NCBI GenBank assembly: GCA_023105745.1
Contig: JALGQZ010000013.1
Location: 4,499,501-4,563,500, forward strand
Length of the DNA: 64,000 nucleotides
Source of the DNA: Austropuccinia psidii
Lineage: Eukaryota; Basidiomycota; Pucciniomycetes; Pucciniales; Sphaerophragmiaceae
Reading direction: 5' to 3'
A program made the translations under genes and the position numbers. This document shows, one piece after another, positions 24,490 through 34,968 of this stretch. The notes under the pieces were generated by a model. That model ran no database searches, had not been told where the DNA came from, and was given only the letters and a program-made list of their open reading frames with translations. The stretch's first letter is position 1, and each line of letters begins with the position of its first letter.

Positions 24490-26304
24490 TGTGAGCCTTA
24501 GAGGTATTTTCATATACCCAAAAGACCACAAATAAAAAATTAACTTACAAATATAAATAAAATAAATTTATTTATATCATTAAAAATGAAAATAAAAATA
24601 TAAATATAAATTTATATACAAAATGAAAAAATTTAATTATAATTTAAAAATAAAATTACATTAATTTTCGAAATTCTAAATTGACATTTATACTTGAAGA
24701 AATTAAGTAAAAATGAATTTTTAACAAAATTGTCAAAAATTAAATAAATTTGGAAAAAATTTAAATAAAAATTATTATAAATTTTTATCCAATAAATAAA
24801 CATATAAAATTTATTTCACCATTGTATTCCTCATAAAAAATCAGGTGGGGTCACCTCTGAATGAAAAGTTTGTAACTCAACTCTAAAGAAGCTTAAATTA
24901 AGTTTTTAGTATTTTCTATATAAAAATTGAAAATCCTCAAAGCATTAATTTGATTCACATCACATGTAATGTTAATCAATAAAAATTGTGTTAAAATTGA
25001 GGTGTTGTGTATATTTTAGAAGCTATGAGGAATTGAAGTATTTTCAATTGAATTCAATTGAAATGTCAACATGTACACGTGTATTACATAAGTGAACTTT
25101 GATTTACATATGAGGTATCAATTATTACTGTATTGTACTGTACAACTCAATTGAATTACATATGTAAATTACAAGTATAATACATGATGAGGAAATAAAG
25201 CAAAAATAAATTGGAAAGATTAAATTTGTGGCGGAAAAGGAACTCCAGCTCTAAGGGGGAGCTAGAGCCCCAAAATCCTTGCTGACAGGCGTGTGGTGTC
25301 AAACTTCATGCAAAGGTTCATCACTTTTGGTGTGGAATTGAGTCACAGGGTCTGTGACTCAATTGATGATGAGGTTTTGATACCAACCAGGGTAGTTTTA
25401 ACTGTTGCCAAGAGGGTAAAACTACCCTTAAGATAAAACAATCTTAGTAAAAACAGTTTGAACTGGTTTCTACATCTCTTACACACATTCTGACGGTTTT
25501 TAAGGCTCTAGGCCAGGTATTACTATAGTAATGGCTGATTTAAGGGTCTAAAATGGCTAAAACCAGCCCTTTTTTGGTCTAAAACAGGGTTCAATGATGC
25601 CATAATTGGCTTTTCTGTTGTCAGAGTGTTTTCCACGACTGACAAGAGTAAGTTTTACGTTTGGAGTAAGAAAATTGATGGCTATAAAAGAATGTCTTCT
25701 TTGCCCCTCTTTTCTCTTCATGTTAGAATATTTTCCTTTTATAATTAGTTTAAACACTGTTAAACCAATCAATAAAATATTCCAACCAGCCTTTTCAAAT
25801 CATTTTAAACCTTTTAACCACATGAAAAAATCATTATAATCATTGTTTGTAACTCTTGTAGTCTTTTTTACTCCTGAACCAACCCAAAGGTGAATTAAAG
25901 CATCTTTCATCACTGTAAACTTTGTCACTTTGTTTCCAAATTCATTCTGGTCCCTTTTGGGCTTGTTTTATCTTTAAATATCTTTTGAAAGACTTTGTTC
26001 TTCAAATAATTGCTTACCGTTCTTTTCTCAATTAATTCCAATTGAAATTTCTCTTGAAGAAATTTCTTTTGTAGCCTTAAATATCTATTGTAGAGTATTT
26101 TTGGATACATTTTTATTGTTGGTAAAACAATAAATCTTTATAATATTGTTGTTCTATACTGAAAAGTTATAAACAATAAAATTGGCGTGTTTTCTCTTAA
26201 AAATAATATTTTTTACTATTTTTAATTGATGTTTACCTTATACAAATTTTGAGGACAGGAAAAGTACTTGATATTTAATCAAAGCTTCATATCCACACCT
26301 TACC
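24490..26304 (+). repeat. 5' LTR of element B
   Basis: Starts TGTGAGCCTTAGAGG and ends CCACACCTTACC, followed by TTTGGGGGCCCAGCCATGA, the same leader as element A. About 1.8 kb and collinear with the A LTRs. Confidence 0.85.
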
Positions 26305-26525
26305 TTTGGGGGCCCAGCCATGATATTTTACCTTTGACATATTTCTCACTCTTTTTAAATCTTTTTTTCATATATTGAAAATTTTAAAAACATATAAAAA
26401 ACACTTATAATCAAACAATCCATAAAAAATAATTTTTTCATATTATAAGTGAGGCTTATATTTTTATTTCTTTTTTTGAAATATATTTTTCTTACTTAAT
26501 TAATTGTTTTTTTCATTAATTTTAG

Positions 26526-27436
26526 TGTCTGACAATGTGGTAAGACAAGAAAACATTGAAACAGCCCCAACAGTAACCAGCATTATTCCTGCCAGTACTG
26601 TTAATTCTGATCATAATAGTACTATTATTGTGACTCAGATTAATCAACCTGAGCCAATCTCTTCTGAATTGATCAACTTGGAAGTAAGTAATACACTTAA
26701 GAAAGCCCAAGATTTGGCCAATAGTAACTTTTTTGACATAAAATTACTATTTTAAGCCTTTTTGACCATAAATATGCCTTCAACCAGATCAGGAGCAATC
26801 TCTAACCCCTCAAGCAGCTCCCAGAAAGGTAATAGATGTGATTATGGCAGAGGCCAATCAGGTACATAAGGAAAAGGGTCAGTTGATGACTTCCAAACAA
26901 CTGAAATGGCTCATTCTTAAGCTGATAATACCAGTTTACCTTCAAAAAGAGCTAACACGGCCAAAACAAGCCTCAGTGGACTTATACAAAGCCAGTCACA
27001 GTGCATACAACAATGCACTTCAGTTCAAGGAGTACCAGATCCTTGCAGACCTGTGGAAGAATTGCATGAATTCTTACCTTACTGTGAGAAAATTCCTGGG
27101 CCGTCCCAATACTTGCAAATTGCTCAAGGATGGCATCCCTTGATGGAGAAGAAAAACATGATGCTTTTGACACTAGAATGGAGGAAAAACAACCCTCCAC
27201 CACCCAAACCAGTGCCAAAAACCACCCCAGTGGCCAGAAGCAGCAATTTCAACGTGAAAAAGAAGCCACAAACTCCAAACAAGGGCAAAGGGAAGGCACC
27301 AGCTCCAAAACCTTACAGCCAAGGCTACAGGATTCCAAATATTCAACAGGATGCCATGGAAAATGTGTTTCAGATGGTCAGGACCATGATGGAATTGCAA
27401 AAGAAGGAGGAGGCCAGATTAAAATATCAGAAATGA
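26526..27436 (+). pseudogene. Element B ORF1, decayed
   Basis: Homologue of the element A ORF1. A probable acceptor TTTTAG (to 26525) is followed by TGTCTGACAATG, so an upstream A would complete an ATG across the intron. Blocks: acidic N-terminus, STRSGAISNPSSSS, a helical part (SVDLYKASHSAYNNALQFKE) in another frame, then the basic tail NPPPPKPVPK and GYRIPNIQQDAMENVFQ. At least two frame changes. The stop overlaps the next ATG as ATGA (27433-27436). Confidence 0.6.
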
Positions 27437-29075
27437 GTTCTGATATTTTTCATTGTATTCCAGAGTTGTATAAAGCTATTACTGATGTAGAAAGTCATCT
27501 TTCTGACAAAAATACATCAATTTGTGACAATCTTAAAACAAATAACTTGAGTATGAGCCAAATAAATGATACACTTAAACGCTTTGAAAGAGTTTTAAGA
27601 ACAACCAAAACTTCCAATAACAATAATTCTTTTGGCATTAAGATAAATGAACAATCTAACATTATCAAAGAATTAACAAACAAATATTCTAAATTCAATA
27701 TTGATGACATAATTTATACAAGAATAAAACAAACCATAAGTACTATCAAAGAGGATAATAAGAAAGCTCTTGATGATATTTCAAAATCAGTTACTGAAGT
27801 AAAGACACATATAATTTCCTTGAAAAAGTGTTTTGATACTTCACAAGAAGAAGTATCAAAATTAACAATGAAATTGAATCAAGTCACTTCTGATAATACA
27901 AGATAAACAGAATGAGGGCAGGAACTGACACATAAAGAAGACATGTATAAAATTGAAGTGATAAATTCAATACAAGCCTTCAAACATGAATTCAGGAATA
28001 CCCAAAGGTGTAGCAACAATAAAATGAATGAAATTGAACAACTGCTAAGCACCTTACCAAGAATGTCTACACCTCTGAATCAAAATGAGGGTACAGGGAT
28101 TACCAATCCACAAGTATTGGATATTCGAAATTCACAGTTAAAAAATGAATTTTATACTTCTTTTCATAACTTGGAACCATCAATGGGCCAAGAACTCTTG
28201 AAAGAAGTTCCAAAACTTAAAGAATGGCCTCACTGCAGTGGTGAAGGAGATTATGACCATATGGAATTCATCAGAGGTATTGACATGATCAAAGAAGACT
28301 TTCAATTACCAGACAGATTGGTAACAGCCAGGTTTAACACCTTGTTTACCAAATCAGCTCACAGATGGTATATCAAATTGAGGCAAGCACATGGACACAA
28401 AAGTTGGACTTGGTGGAAAACCCAAATTATCAACAAATGGGCCAATGATGCTTGGAGGTTTAAAGTGGAAACAGAATTTGAATCTGCCAAATTTAATGCT
28501 GATAAAGAAAAAGCTTTACCATGGTTTTTCCAACAAAAAGACAGATTAACAGAATCAATCCTGACATGTCCGAATTTATGATCCATAGAAAGATTCTGAG
28601 ACAATGTGGTGGTGCCTTAGAGCATGCTGTCAAAAGCAGGACTACTGAACAATCTTCAGCAGAGGATATTATAAATATATCAGAAGAAGTAACCGGCAGA
28701 ACCAAAATTGGTTCTAGTGGGGTGAATCTCAGAACAAGGTTGAATACACCTTGGAAAGATTCTGTGGTCAAAAACCCCAAAGAAAATTCTAATAATGTTA
28801 AGTATAAATCTGAAGATACAGTCAGAAAGTTCCATATTTGCCAAAGAACCACCCATTTAGCCAATAAGTTTCCAAAAAGGCTGAAAATCAATGAAATTGA
28901 TATTGAAAAGGAACCTGAGGTTGAAAAAGAAGACATAATTGAAGACAATTCAGATGATAAGTCATCCATATTTTCTGAATCTTCAAAAGATATAGAAAAT
29001 ATCAATGCCACTTTTGACCTCAGGGAATCTTATTCCCACTTGCGACAATTGAGAAATGGTCAACTTGATTTATAA
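27433..29075 (+). pseudogene. Element B gag, decayed
   Basis: The N-terminal coiled-coil part is open to 27906, then TAA. The capsid-like core (EVPKLKEWPHCSGEGDYDH, INKWANDAWRFKVETEFE) runs to about 28555, where a shift joins it to SEFMIHRKILRQCGGALEHA. The zinc knuckle is damaged: the first and last Cys are Phe (FHICQRTTHLANKF). A TAA at 29073-29075 ends it just before the protease. Confidence 0.7.
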
Positions 29076-30044
29076 AAAGTTCAAGATGCACAAAGTATGA
29101 AAACCAAACCAAACAGAGGGAAAGGTTGTACCGCTGGTAACTCCAGTAGAACAGAAGTGGTTATTGACAACAAGCCCACTAAACCTTTGCTTGACCCAGG
29201 AGCCTTCTGCTCTTGTGTTGGTAAATCCTTTCTTAAAACTTGTGTACCAAACTTTGAAGATACTTTGCTGCCAATTGATGGCATAAAATTCAATAGTGCA
29301 AGTAACCCAATGAAAGCATTGGGAATATTTGACACTAGTTTAATATTTCCACATATAAATGGAAATTTAAGAATCACTGTTGAATTTTTTGTTATGGAAA
29401 ATTTCTCTAGTAGCCATTTCATATTGGGAAATGATTATTTAATCATGTATGGCATAGATTTACATAACAGCAAGGGCAGACACTTTACTATTGGAGACAA
29501 TAAGCGCCAAAAACTTGCCTTCTTGTCATTTAAAAGACAAATTACAGTGAACAAAGTATCACCAGTCAACCTAGAGTTAGAGAAATTCAAGTCTGAACAG
29601 TTAAATGAAGCTGAAATAAGCCTTCACCTGACTAATGCACAATAAAGTGAACTCTCTAGTCTTTTATATGACCATAAAAAAGCATTTTATTCAGACAAAG
29701 AACCCCTAGGGGCAATTATTAGTCATGAAGTTGACATCATTCTTAACATTGAGAGACTTTATACACCACTCTCAAGAAGACCTGCATATCCAGCAAGTCC
29801 AAAATCAAGGGAAGCTCTAGAAATTCATATCAAAGAACTTCTGGACCTTGGTGTAATAAGAAAAGCAGGCCACAATGAAGAATTTGAAATAACTACACCA
29901 GTAATAGTGGCATGGCATAATGGAAAAGCTAGCATGGTTGGGGACTTTAGAGCTCTGAACACTTACACTGTTCCAGACAGGTACCCAATACCAAAAATCC
30001 AAATTGCCCTCACCCAAATATCTCAAGCGGTGTATATAAGCACT
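29076..30044 (+). pseudogene. Element B protease and start of RT, truncated
   Basis: Protease region with LDPGAFCSCVG (catalytic DSG changed to DPG) and [16 protein letters not shown], a TAA at 29643-29645, then the start of reverse transcriptase up to [20 protein letters not shown]. Sequence similarity stops at about 30044, before the catalytic YIDD block. Confidence 0.8.
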
Positions 30045-30760
30045 CACCAGGGAGAATCTCGTGTCAATTGTCGGCGATTGACTTCACGTCAAGCAGGATA
30101 AAAGTCGAGCTCACGTCGAGTACACGTCACACTCTTGTCTTACACCAAATCCTGTGACATCCACCAATATTGGTTCCCCTGTGCCTTCAAATCAGATTCC
30201 TCACCACCTGATCATCCCGCAACCGTCCAATGGTTGGTAAAAATTACACAAGACCCGCCTGTTTGCACAAACACACATCAAAGAGGTACTTCAGCCAGTC
30301 TTGATGTAGGCGGGGGGTTTGACTTCACCAGGTCATCCATAAAAGGACTCCGCCTGAGCGGAATTGTCGTTTTGCAGGTGACACTGGTAGAGCCCGCCGC
30401 ACAATACTGCGTGTGCGGGTGCAGGTGCGCTTGCATGTGCATTGGCGCGTGCGGGTGCGGGTGCGCTTGCATGTGCATTGGCCTGTGCGCGTGTGCTTGC
30501 TCAAGGGCCGCTTCCCCTTCCAACATGATGATGGCGCAGTTAGAAATTTTGGATGCTGTAAAAGGTGAGTGTGTGGGTCATTTGATCATTGAACTTGGCT
30601 TATTCACACTGTACCCAATGTCAAAATAGTAAGTTCTTTGTGGCAATGTGAAATAATGGGCTTTGCTTGTCACAATGCCATGTCTCTGTCACTAAATTTT
30701 GAGGCAGTTATTTCACTAGCCAAATTGCTAATGAATCTGAGAGATTTGCATTTCTGTATA
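30041..30760. other. GC-rich DNA after the B breakpoint; possible DNA transposon end
   Basis: From CACTCACCAGGGAG (30041) the sequence is unrelated to element B and clearly richer in GC. Three copies of CACGTC lie within about 45 bp (30085, 30112, 30123), in the place where CACTA-type elements have subterminal repeats. A 164-codon frame at 30135-30629 has no recognised domain and is largely made by the GTGC repeat. The stop of the Tnp2-like transposase gene lies at 30761. I infer that this may be one end of the transposon carrying that gene. Confidence 0.35.
30409..30500. repeat. 36-bp GC-rich tandem repeat
   Basis: Two full units (30409-30444 and 30445-30480) and a partial third share GTGCGGGTGC, GTGCGCTTGC and ATGTGCATTG. 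It gives Cys-rich or His-rich peptides in different frames, so no coding role is claimed. Confidence 0.85.
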
Positions 30761-31179
30761 CTAAATTTCATGAAATAACGGCTTTATCATTACCAGCAGT
30801 CCACATGACAGAACTTTGTTATCATACAATCCACAGTTACCTTCTATTTCTTCTTCAGATATAACCAAGTGTCCATCATCAAAACCAACAGCTTTATAAA
30901 TATTCAGATGCGGCCAATCTGGTAAGAAATTCACATCAATCTTCAAAGTTTTTAAGATCAGAAAGTTATTCTTCAGTATGCTAGATGGCTCAGAGACTTT
31001 AAAAATGCTATTAATAATACCAAATCGTCGTGAGTTGCCCCTCAGAAAACATATCACACTGTTGCTGACATTTTTGGATTCAGTTGAAAATATATTGTTC
31101 CCAATATTAATGTTTGAAACTGGAAAATACCAAGGTGAGACAATCCTTGAAGTGGGAGGACTTGTGGGTTGCACAGTAG

Positions 31180-31943
31180 TGTCACAGGGGCTCTTCGAAG
31201 TGAAGAGGGCCTGGCACTCAGTAAACTGGGACTCACTTATGGAGGGCTCAAAGGTATGATAAGAATGGATACACTTAAGAGTGTTAAGGATGAATTACTA
31301 AAAGAATAAATATAAGAAAAAAGCAGCAACAAAGAAATAAGAGTAAGAATAGAAGAGCCAACCACAAACAAGTCCAAGTCCACTGTTTCAACCTGTCAGA
31401 ATGGAAAGAGAAGGGTTAATAAGGATATGGCCACCCAACTCATACTGTACAGGCGAAGAGAGAAAATGCAAAGACTAACTTAGAATTAAATAATTATAAT
31501 ACCCAAATATAAGGATAAGAATAATTATAAAATAATAAATAAACTAAATTAATTAACTGGGGAAAAGTCCCCAGGGGGGAGAAAGAGGGGCTGGTATATG
31601 TGAGAATCACCAGCCCTGATCCAGAGGAAGAATTTTCATGAGAATATTTGATGATTGAATTGAGTCTGGCCAATACAGGTCCTGTACGGCTGTACAGAAC
31701 CTGTACAAGAGGTGTGGTGTATTTGAGTGATCATACAGTTCCATGTTGGTGTATTGAAACTGTATTGGGTGAATCCAACCTGTACAGGTGTTGACAGGCT
31801 GTATGGATGTACCAAGCTGTATGCATGTTTCAGAATGAAGATTGCTGAAACTGAATGCTGATGCAGATACTGGATTTGCTGATTTGGGGTGTTTGAGTGG
31901 GTGTATGAATGAATACCCTTACCCCTGATGGATGGTTGTTACA
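31180..31943 (-). repeat. 3' LTR of element E
   Basis: 764 bp. On the plus strand it runs from TGTCACAGGGGCTC to GGTTGTTACA, and is nearly identical to 40763-41526. It holds the CTGTAC-rich upstream part (31674-31822), a TATA-like ATATAC near 31595-31600 (minus) and the AT-rich start-site candidate at 31545-31558. Confidence 0.92.
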
Positions 31944-31961
31944 GTATCCCCCTCTTGAAAC
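31944..31961 (-). other. Polypurine tract of element E
   Basis: On the minus strand AAGAGGGGGATAC directly precedes the 3' LTR. Confidence 0.75.
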
Positions 31962-32524
31962 TGGTGGGCTCCTGAACACCATAATACCCTGCCACTGTTG
32001 AGTGGCATCTCAATATCCCCACATTTTTTCAAAAAAATTTCTTTTTAATTTTCTTTCCTCTTGACCATTATCCTGAAAATCCTTCATTACTTCTTCCCTG
32101 CCAAATTCAATTGATTCCCCCCTTTTTCCAAGCTTGAGTGAGTATTCCTTCCAGAATATGCCATTCTTTTCTTTTGATTCAATCAGCCATGCCTTGGGAT
32201 GTGGCCTTGGGATATATCCCAGAATAAAGGCCATTGAGCACTTGTGCTCAAAAATTGGTGCCCAATGAGTATATGACTTGTACTCATTGGCCTAGACTTA
32301 ATCCAATGAATGAATGAAACTTTCCTCCAAGGGGTCTTGTCCCCATTATCCAAGGAATTGGCCTCAGACAGCCCTCCAAGTGGTTTTTGGGCTGTGGCCT
32401 CCATCCTGAGTGATCTTGATGCAATTTGCTTTTTATGGCCTTTTTCGCCTTGTTGGGTGTTTTAGTGATTGGGGCATTTTTTTTGATTTTTTGGCCATAA
32501 TAGGCCTTTTTTGAGTCTTTGGGG

Positions 32525-32610
32525 TCCTACGGTCCGCGGGCCGTGGACCGTACGCCGCGGTCTGCGGTCTGCGGTCCGTGGACCGTACGCCGCGGTCCGT
32601 GGGGGCTATT
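32525..32610. repeat. GC-rich 35-bp direct repeat
   Basis: The segment CCGTGGACCGTACGCCGCGG occurs at 32541 and again at 32576, with GGTCTGCGGTC between them. Inverted GGTCC/GGACC pairs make it strongly self-complementary. It stands out in an AT-rich element and lies about 350 bp upstream of the antisense gene, in a promoter-like position. Confidence 0.8.
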
Positions 32611-32951
32611 GGAGGCCCCCAGGACCAAAATGGAGCCCCTGGGCCCAAATTTGCTGGGGACCCAGGGTGACCAAGGGGCCCAGAAATGGCCCATTCCCAA
32701 ATTTCCACCATATATGGCCTGGACCCATTGAAGGGGTCCAGGACCATCAAGATCTTGGCCTCCCCCAAAGTTGCAGGGGAGGCCCTGGGTGATGCGTTCA
32801 GCCCCAAAGGGGTGTGAACCTTCACCTTAGAGGCTTTGAGGTGGGGCATAATTGAGTTATGGCCCCATTTCCTTGAGTCAAATTTCTTTTTCTTGATGTG
32901 GAGTGGATTGATTCTGACGTCTTGAATCTTCTGCTTGCATATTCTTCAGTT

Positions 32952-34192
32952 ATGAGTTCCAAACTGACTGAACTCACTGAATCTTCCCCTTCTGCACCGC
33001 CACTGTCTGTTCTTCATGGTTCTGGCGTCTTCAGTCAATTGTCTTCTCCCTCCATGGCGTCTTCTGGCCATTTTGACCCCTCCCAAACATATGATGGGTT
33101 CAGAGCAGTTGAAGTTCTTGATCCTGCCTGTACTGAGTGTTTGGCCAGGGGTAAGGATTGCTTTCAACATTACAATCCTTGATCGTCAAAATGCCATTTC
33201 TGCTTTATTGGGAAGAAGCCATGCCGCCGTACCGGATCAACTTTGTCCCAGGTCAGGAGGCACTTATGGAGTAGGAAGGATGGGCCTTATGGGCAGGAAT
33301 TCCCCATTCTTGAGGAACCTACCCCTGATGCCACTTCTGGATTTTCTCAATGTGAGTGATTTGCATTTCTTGGTTGAAATGATGCTGATATTTTGATGTA
33401 GTGACTGGTTCCAGGCAGAGGGATGTGGCCAGATGGACTAATGTTGGAGGGCCCATTCCAATTGGTGGTAGGCCCATACACTACAGCTCAGAAATCCCAA
33501 TTTCAAGGACCGATGCTGATGGAGTGGTGAAAGTAGTGAAAAAACTAAGAAGAATTGTTTATTCCCCAACAGATCCAGATGCTGAAGGAAGTGATGAGTT
33601 GGATGGTGAAGAAGTTCAAGTTATTCCTAATTCAAGTGGCCATCCATCCAGCAATTCCTCTTCTCAACCTCTTGCCAACACCAGATTCCAAAGCCAAGTG
33701 ATTCCCAGCACTCCAAGAACCTTCCAACCAATGCTTGCTTCCATTCCTACAACCCTTCCTCCTCCTTCACCAACTACTTCCCACACCACCAGGCCTGCCT
33801 TGAATCCAGCAGTAAGACCATCTCCAGTTCAACAGCCCCGAAACTCACCCATAAACACCTCCCGTCAACTCCAACCTGTGGCCAGCTCCAGCAGAAGAAG
33901 AGATGGATTGTCTCCTTTGCCGTTTCCTGCTGCTCAAGTTTTTTAAAGAAGAGAACGTTGGCCTATCCGGGTTACCAGAGAAGATCCCAACACGGCTAGT
34001 GAAAATCAAGATGCTGTGGCCAGATTATTCAGGAGGTTTGATAGAAATAGCAGAGAGGTGATTATGTATGCCAATGACAGGACTATTCCAGGTACTGCTT
34101 TTGAAGAGATGGCTGCAAAATTTGCCTGGTATGAAGATGAGTTGATAAATGATTTCCAGAGAACTTTTGATGACTTGGGTAGAGATAACTAG
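32952..34192 (+). pseudogene. Antisense accessory gene of element E
   Basis: It lies between the end of pol and the 3' LTR, on the strand opposite to gag-pol. Exon 1 is 32952-33351, then a 50-nt intron (33352-33401, donor GTGAGT, acceptor TGTAG), and exon 2 is 33402-34192; about 396 codons. A Ser-rich head is followed by a Cys cluster (CTECLARGKDC, then SKCHFCFIGKKPC), a conserved-looking block (LTGSRQRDVARWTNVGGPIP), a Pro/Ser-rich middle, and an acidic, helical end (MAAKFAWYEDELINDFQRTF). Two in-frame stops, TGA 33180-33182 (probably Arg CGA) and TAA 33944-33946 (probably Gln CAA), are single C-to-T changes, and coherent sequence continues past both. I recall similar proteins annotated in rust genomes as hypothetical. 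The function is unknown; a zinc-bound Cys cluster is inferred. Confidence 0.65.
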
Positions 34193-34499
34193 TTTTCCTT
34201 TTCCTTGTTTGTGTTTGGTTTGACTTCTATCCCCACTCTTATAATTACTAAAAAATAAAATAAAAAAGATAATGGAACCTCCCAATACATGATTTGGGGA
34301 GGGGATGCTGCTGCTTTAAAGAAATAAAAGAAAGAAAATTATACAAGTAAAGAAAGAAAGAAAAATAAAAGAATTAGAGAAAATGAGAGTAAAGAAAGAA
34401 ATAAAGAAAAATCCTGATGGTTGGTCCTTCTTGTGGTGAGTTGCTTGATTTTGGCCAATAAGTGTCTGAAAAATGAAAACCAAGCATTTTGATGCTCAC

Positions 34500-34968
34500 A
34501 GAGTGGCCAAGGTAATGTTTTACAAGAAGTAGAACCCTCAGGGATGCATACCATGACATGGAACTTACTTTCATAACTTCCACTCCCCACCAAGCACCAT
34601 AAAATTGAAAATAATTGCCATAAATGACTTCTGAGATGAATTGCCATAAATGACTTCTGAAATGAATTGCCGTAAATGACTTGAAGTAATGAATGTCTTG
34701 AATTATGATGATTGGCATAAAATGAAATGATAATAAAGAAAGAAAATGAAAAAATAAAGAAAGAAAACATTGGGCCATATCTTGATAAGGTCCAAATGGA
34801 GGGTATTGATTTTGTATGCTTCCTGAACCTGTCCAAAGAAATGACAAGTGCTCACATAGTGGCCAAGGTGATGCTTACAACAACATATGGGTAGAATACC
34901 CCCTTAAAGGTGCATGCCAGGAGAGGAACTTACTTTCATAACTTCTTCTCCCCACCAAGCACCATAAA
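34500..34968. repeat. Duplicated segments downstream of element E pol
   Basis: A segment at about 34535-34605 (GGAACTTACTTTCATAACTT, CTCCCCACCAAGCACCATAAA) recurs at 34920-34970. Between them a 26-bp unit with TTGCCATAAATGACTTCTGA repeats about two and a half times (34617-34690). The copy nearest pol contains the pol stop region, so part of the 3' end was duplicated. Confidence 0.7.

Larger units (their letters stand above)
24490..30044 (+). mobile_element. Gypsy element B, 3'-truncated copy
   Basis: 5' LTR, primer site (26307), ORF1, gag, protease and the first part of reverse transcriptase of the A family. The alignment with element A ends after TATATAAGCACT (A has TATAACCACT followed by ATGG). 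From 30041-30045 on the sequence is unrelated and GC-rich. The rest of pol and the 3' LTR are not found in the window. Confidence 0.85.

Noticed and set aside
30135..30629. 164-codon Cys-rich plus frame and an 82-codon His-rich minus frame
   Set aside because: Both come from the 36-bp GTGC repeat; the opposite strands give equally odd composition, so neither is supported as a gene.
32511..32792. Frames rich in Arg, Pro and Trp on both strands
   Set aside because: They arise from the GC-rich direct repeat and its surroundings, where stop codons are rare by composition.
34339..34847. Phe/Ser/Leu-rich minus frames of 165 and 157 codons after pol
   Set aside because: They read through A/G-rich tandem repeats and the duplicated segment; no domain, and they overlap each other in two frames.
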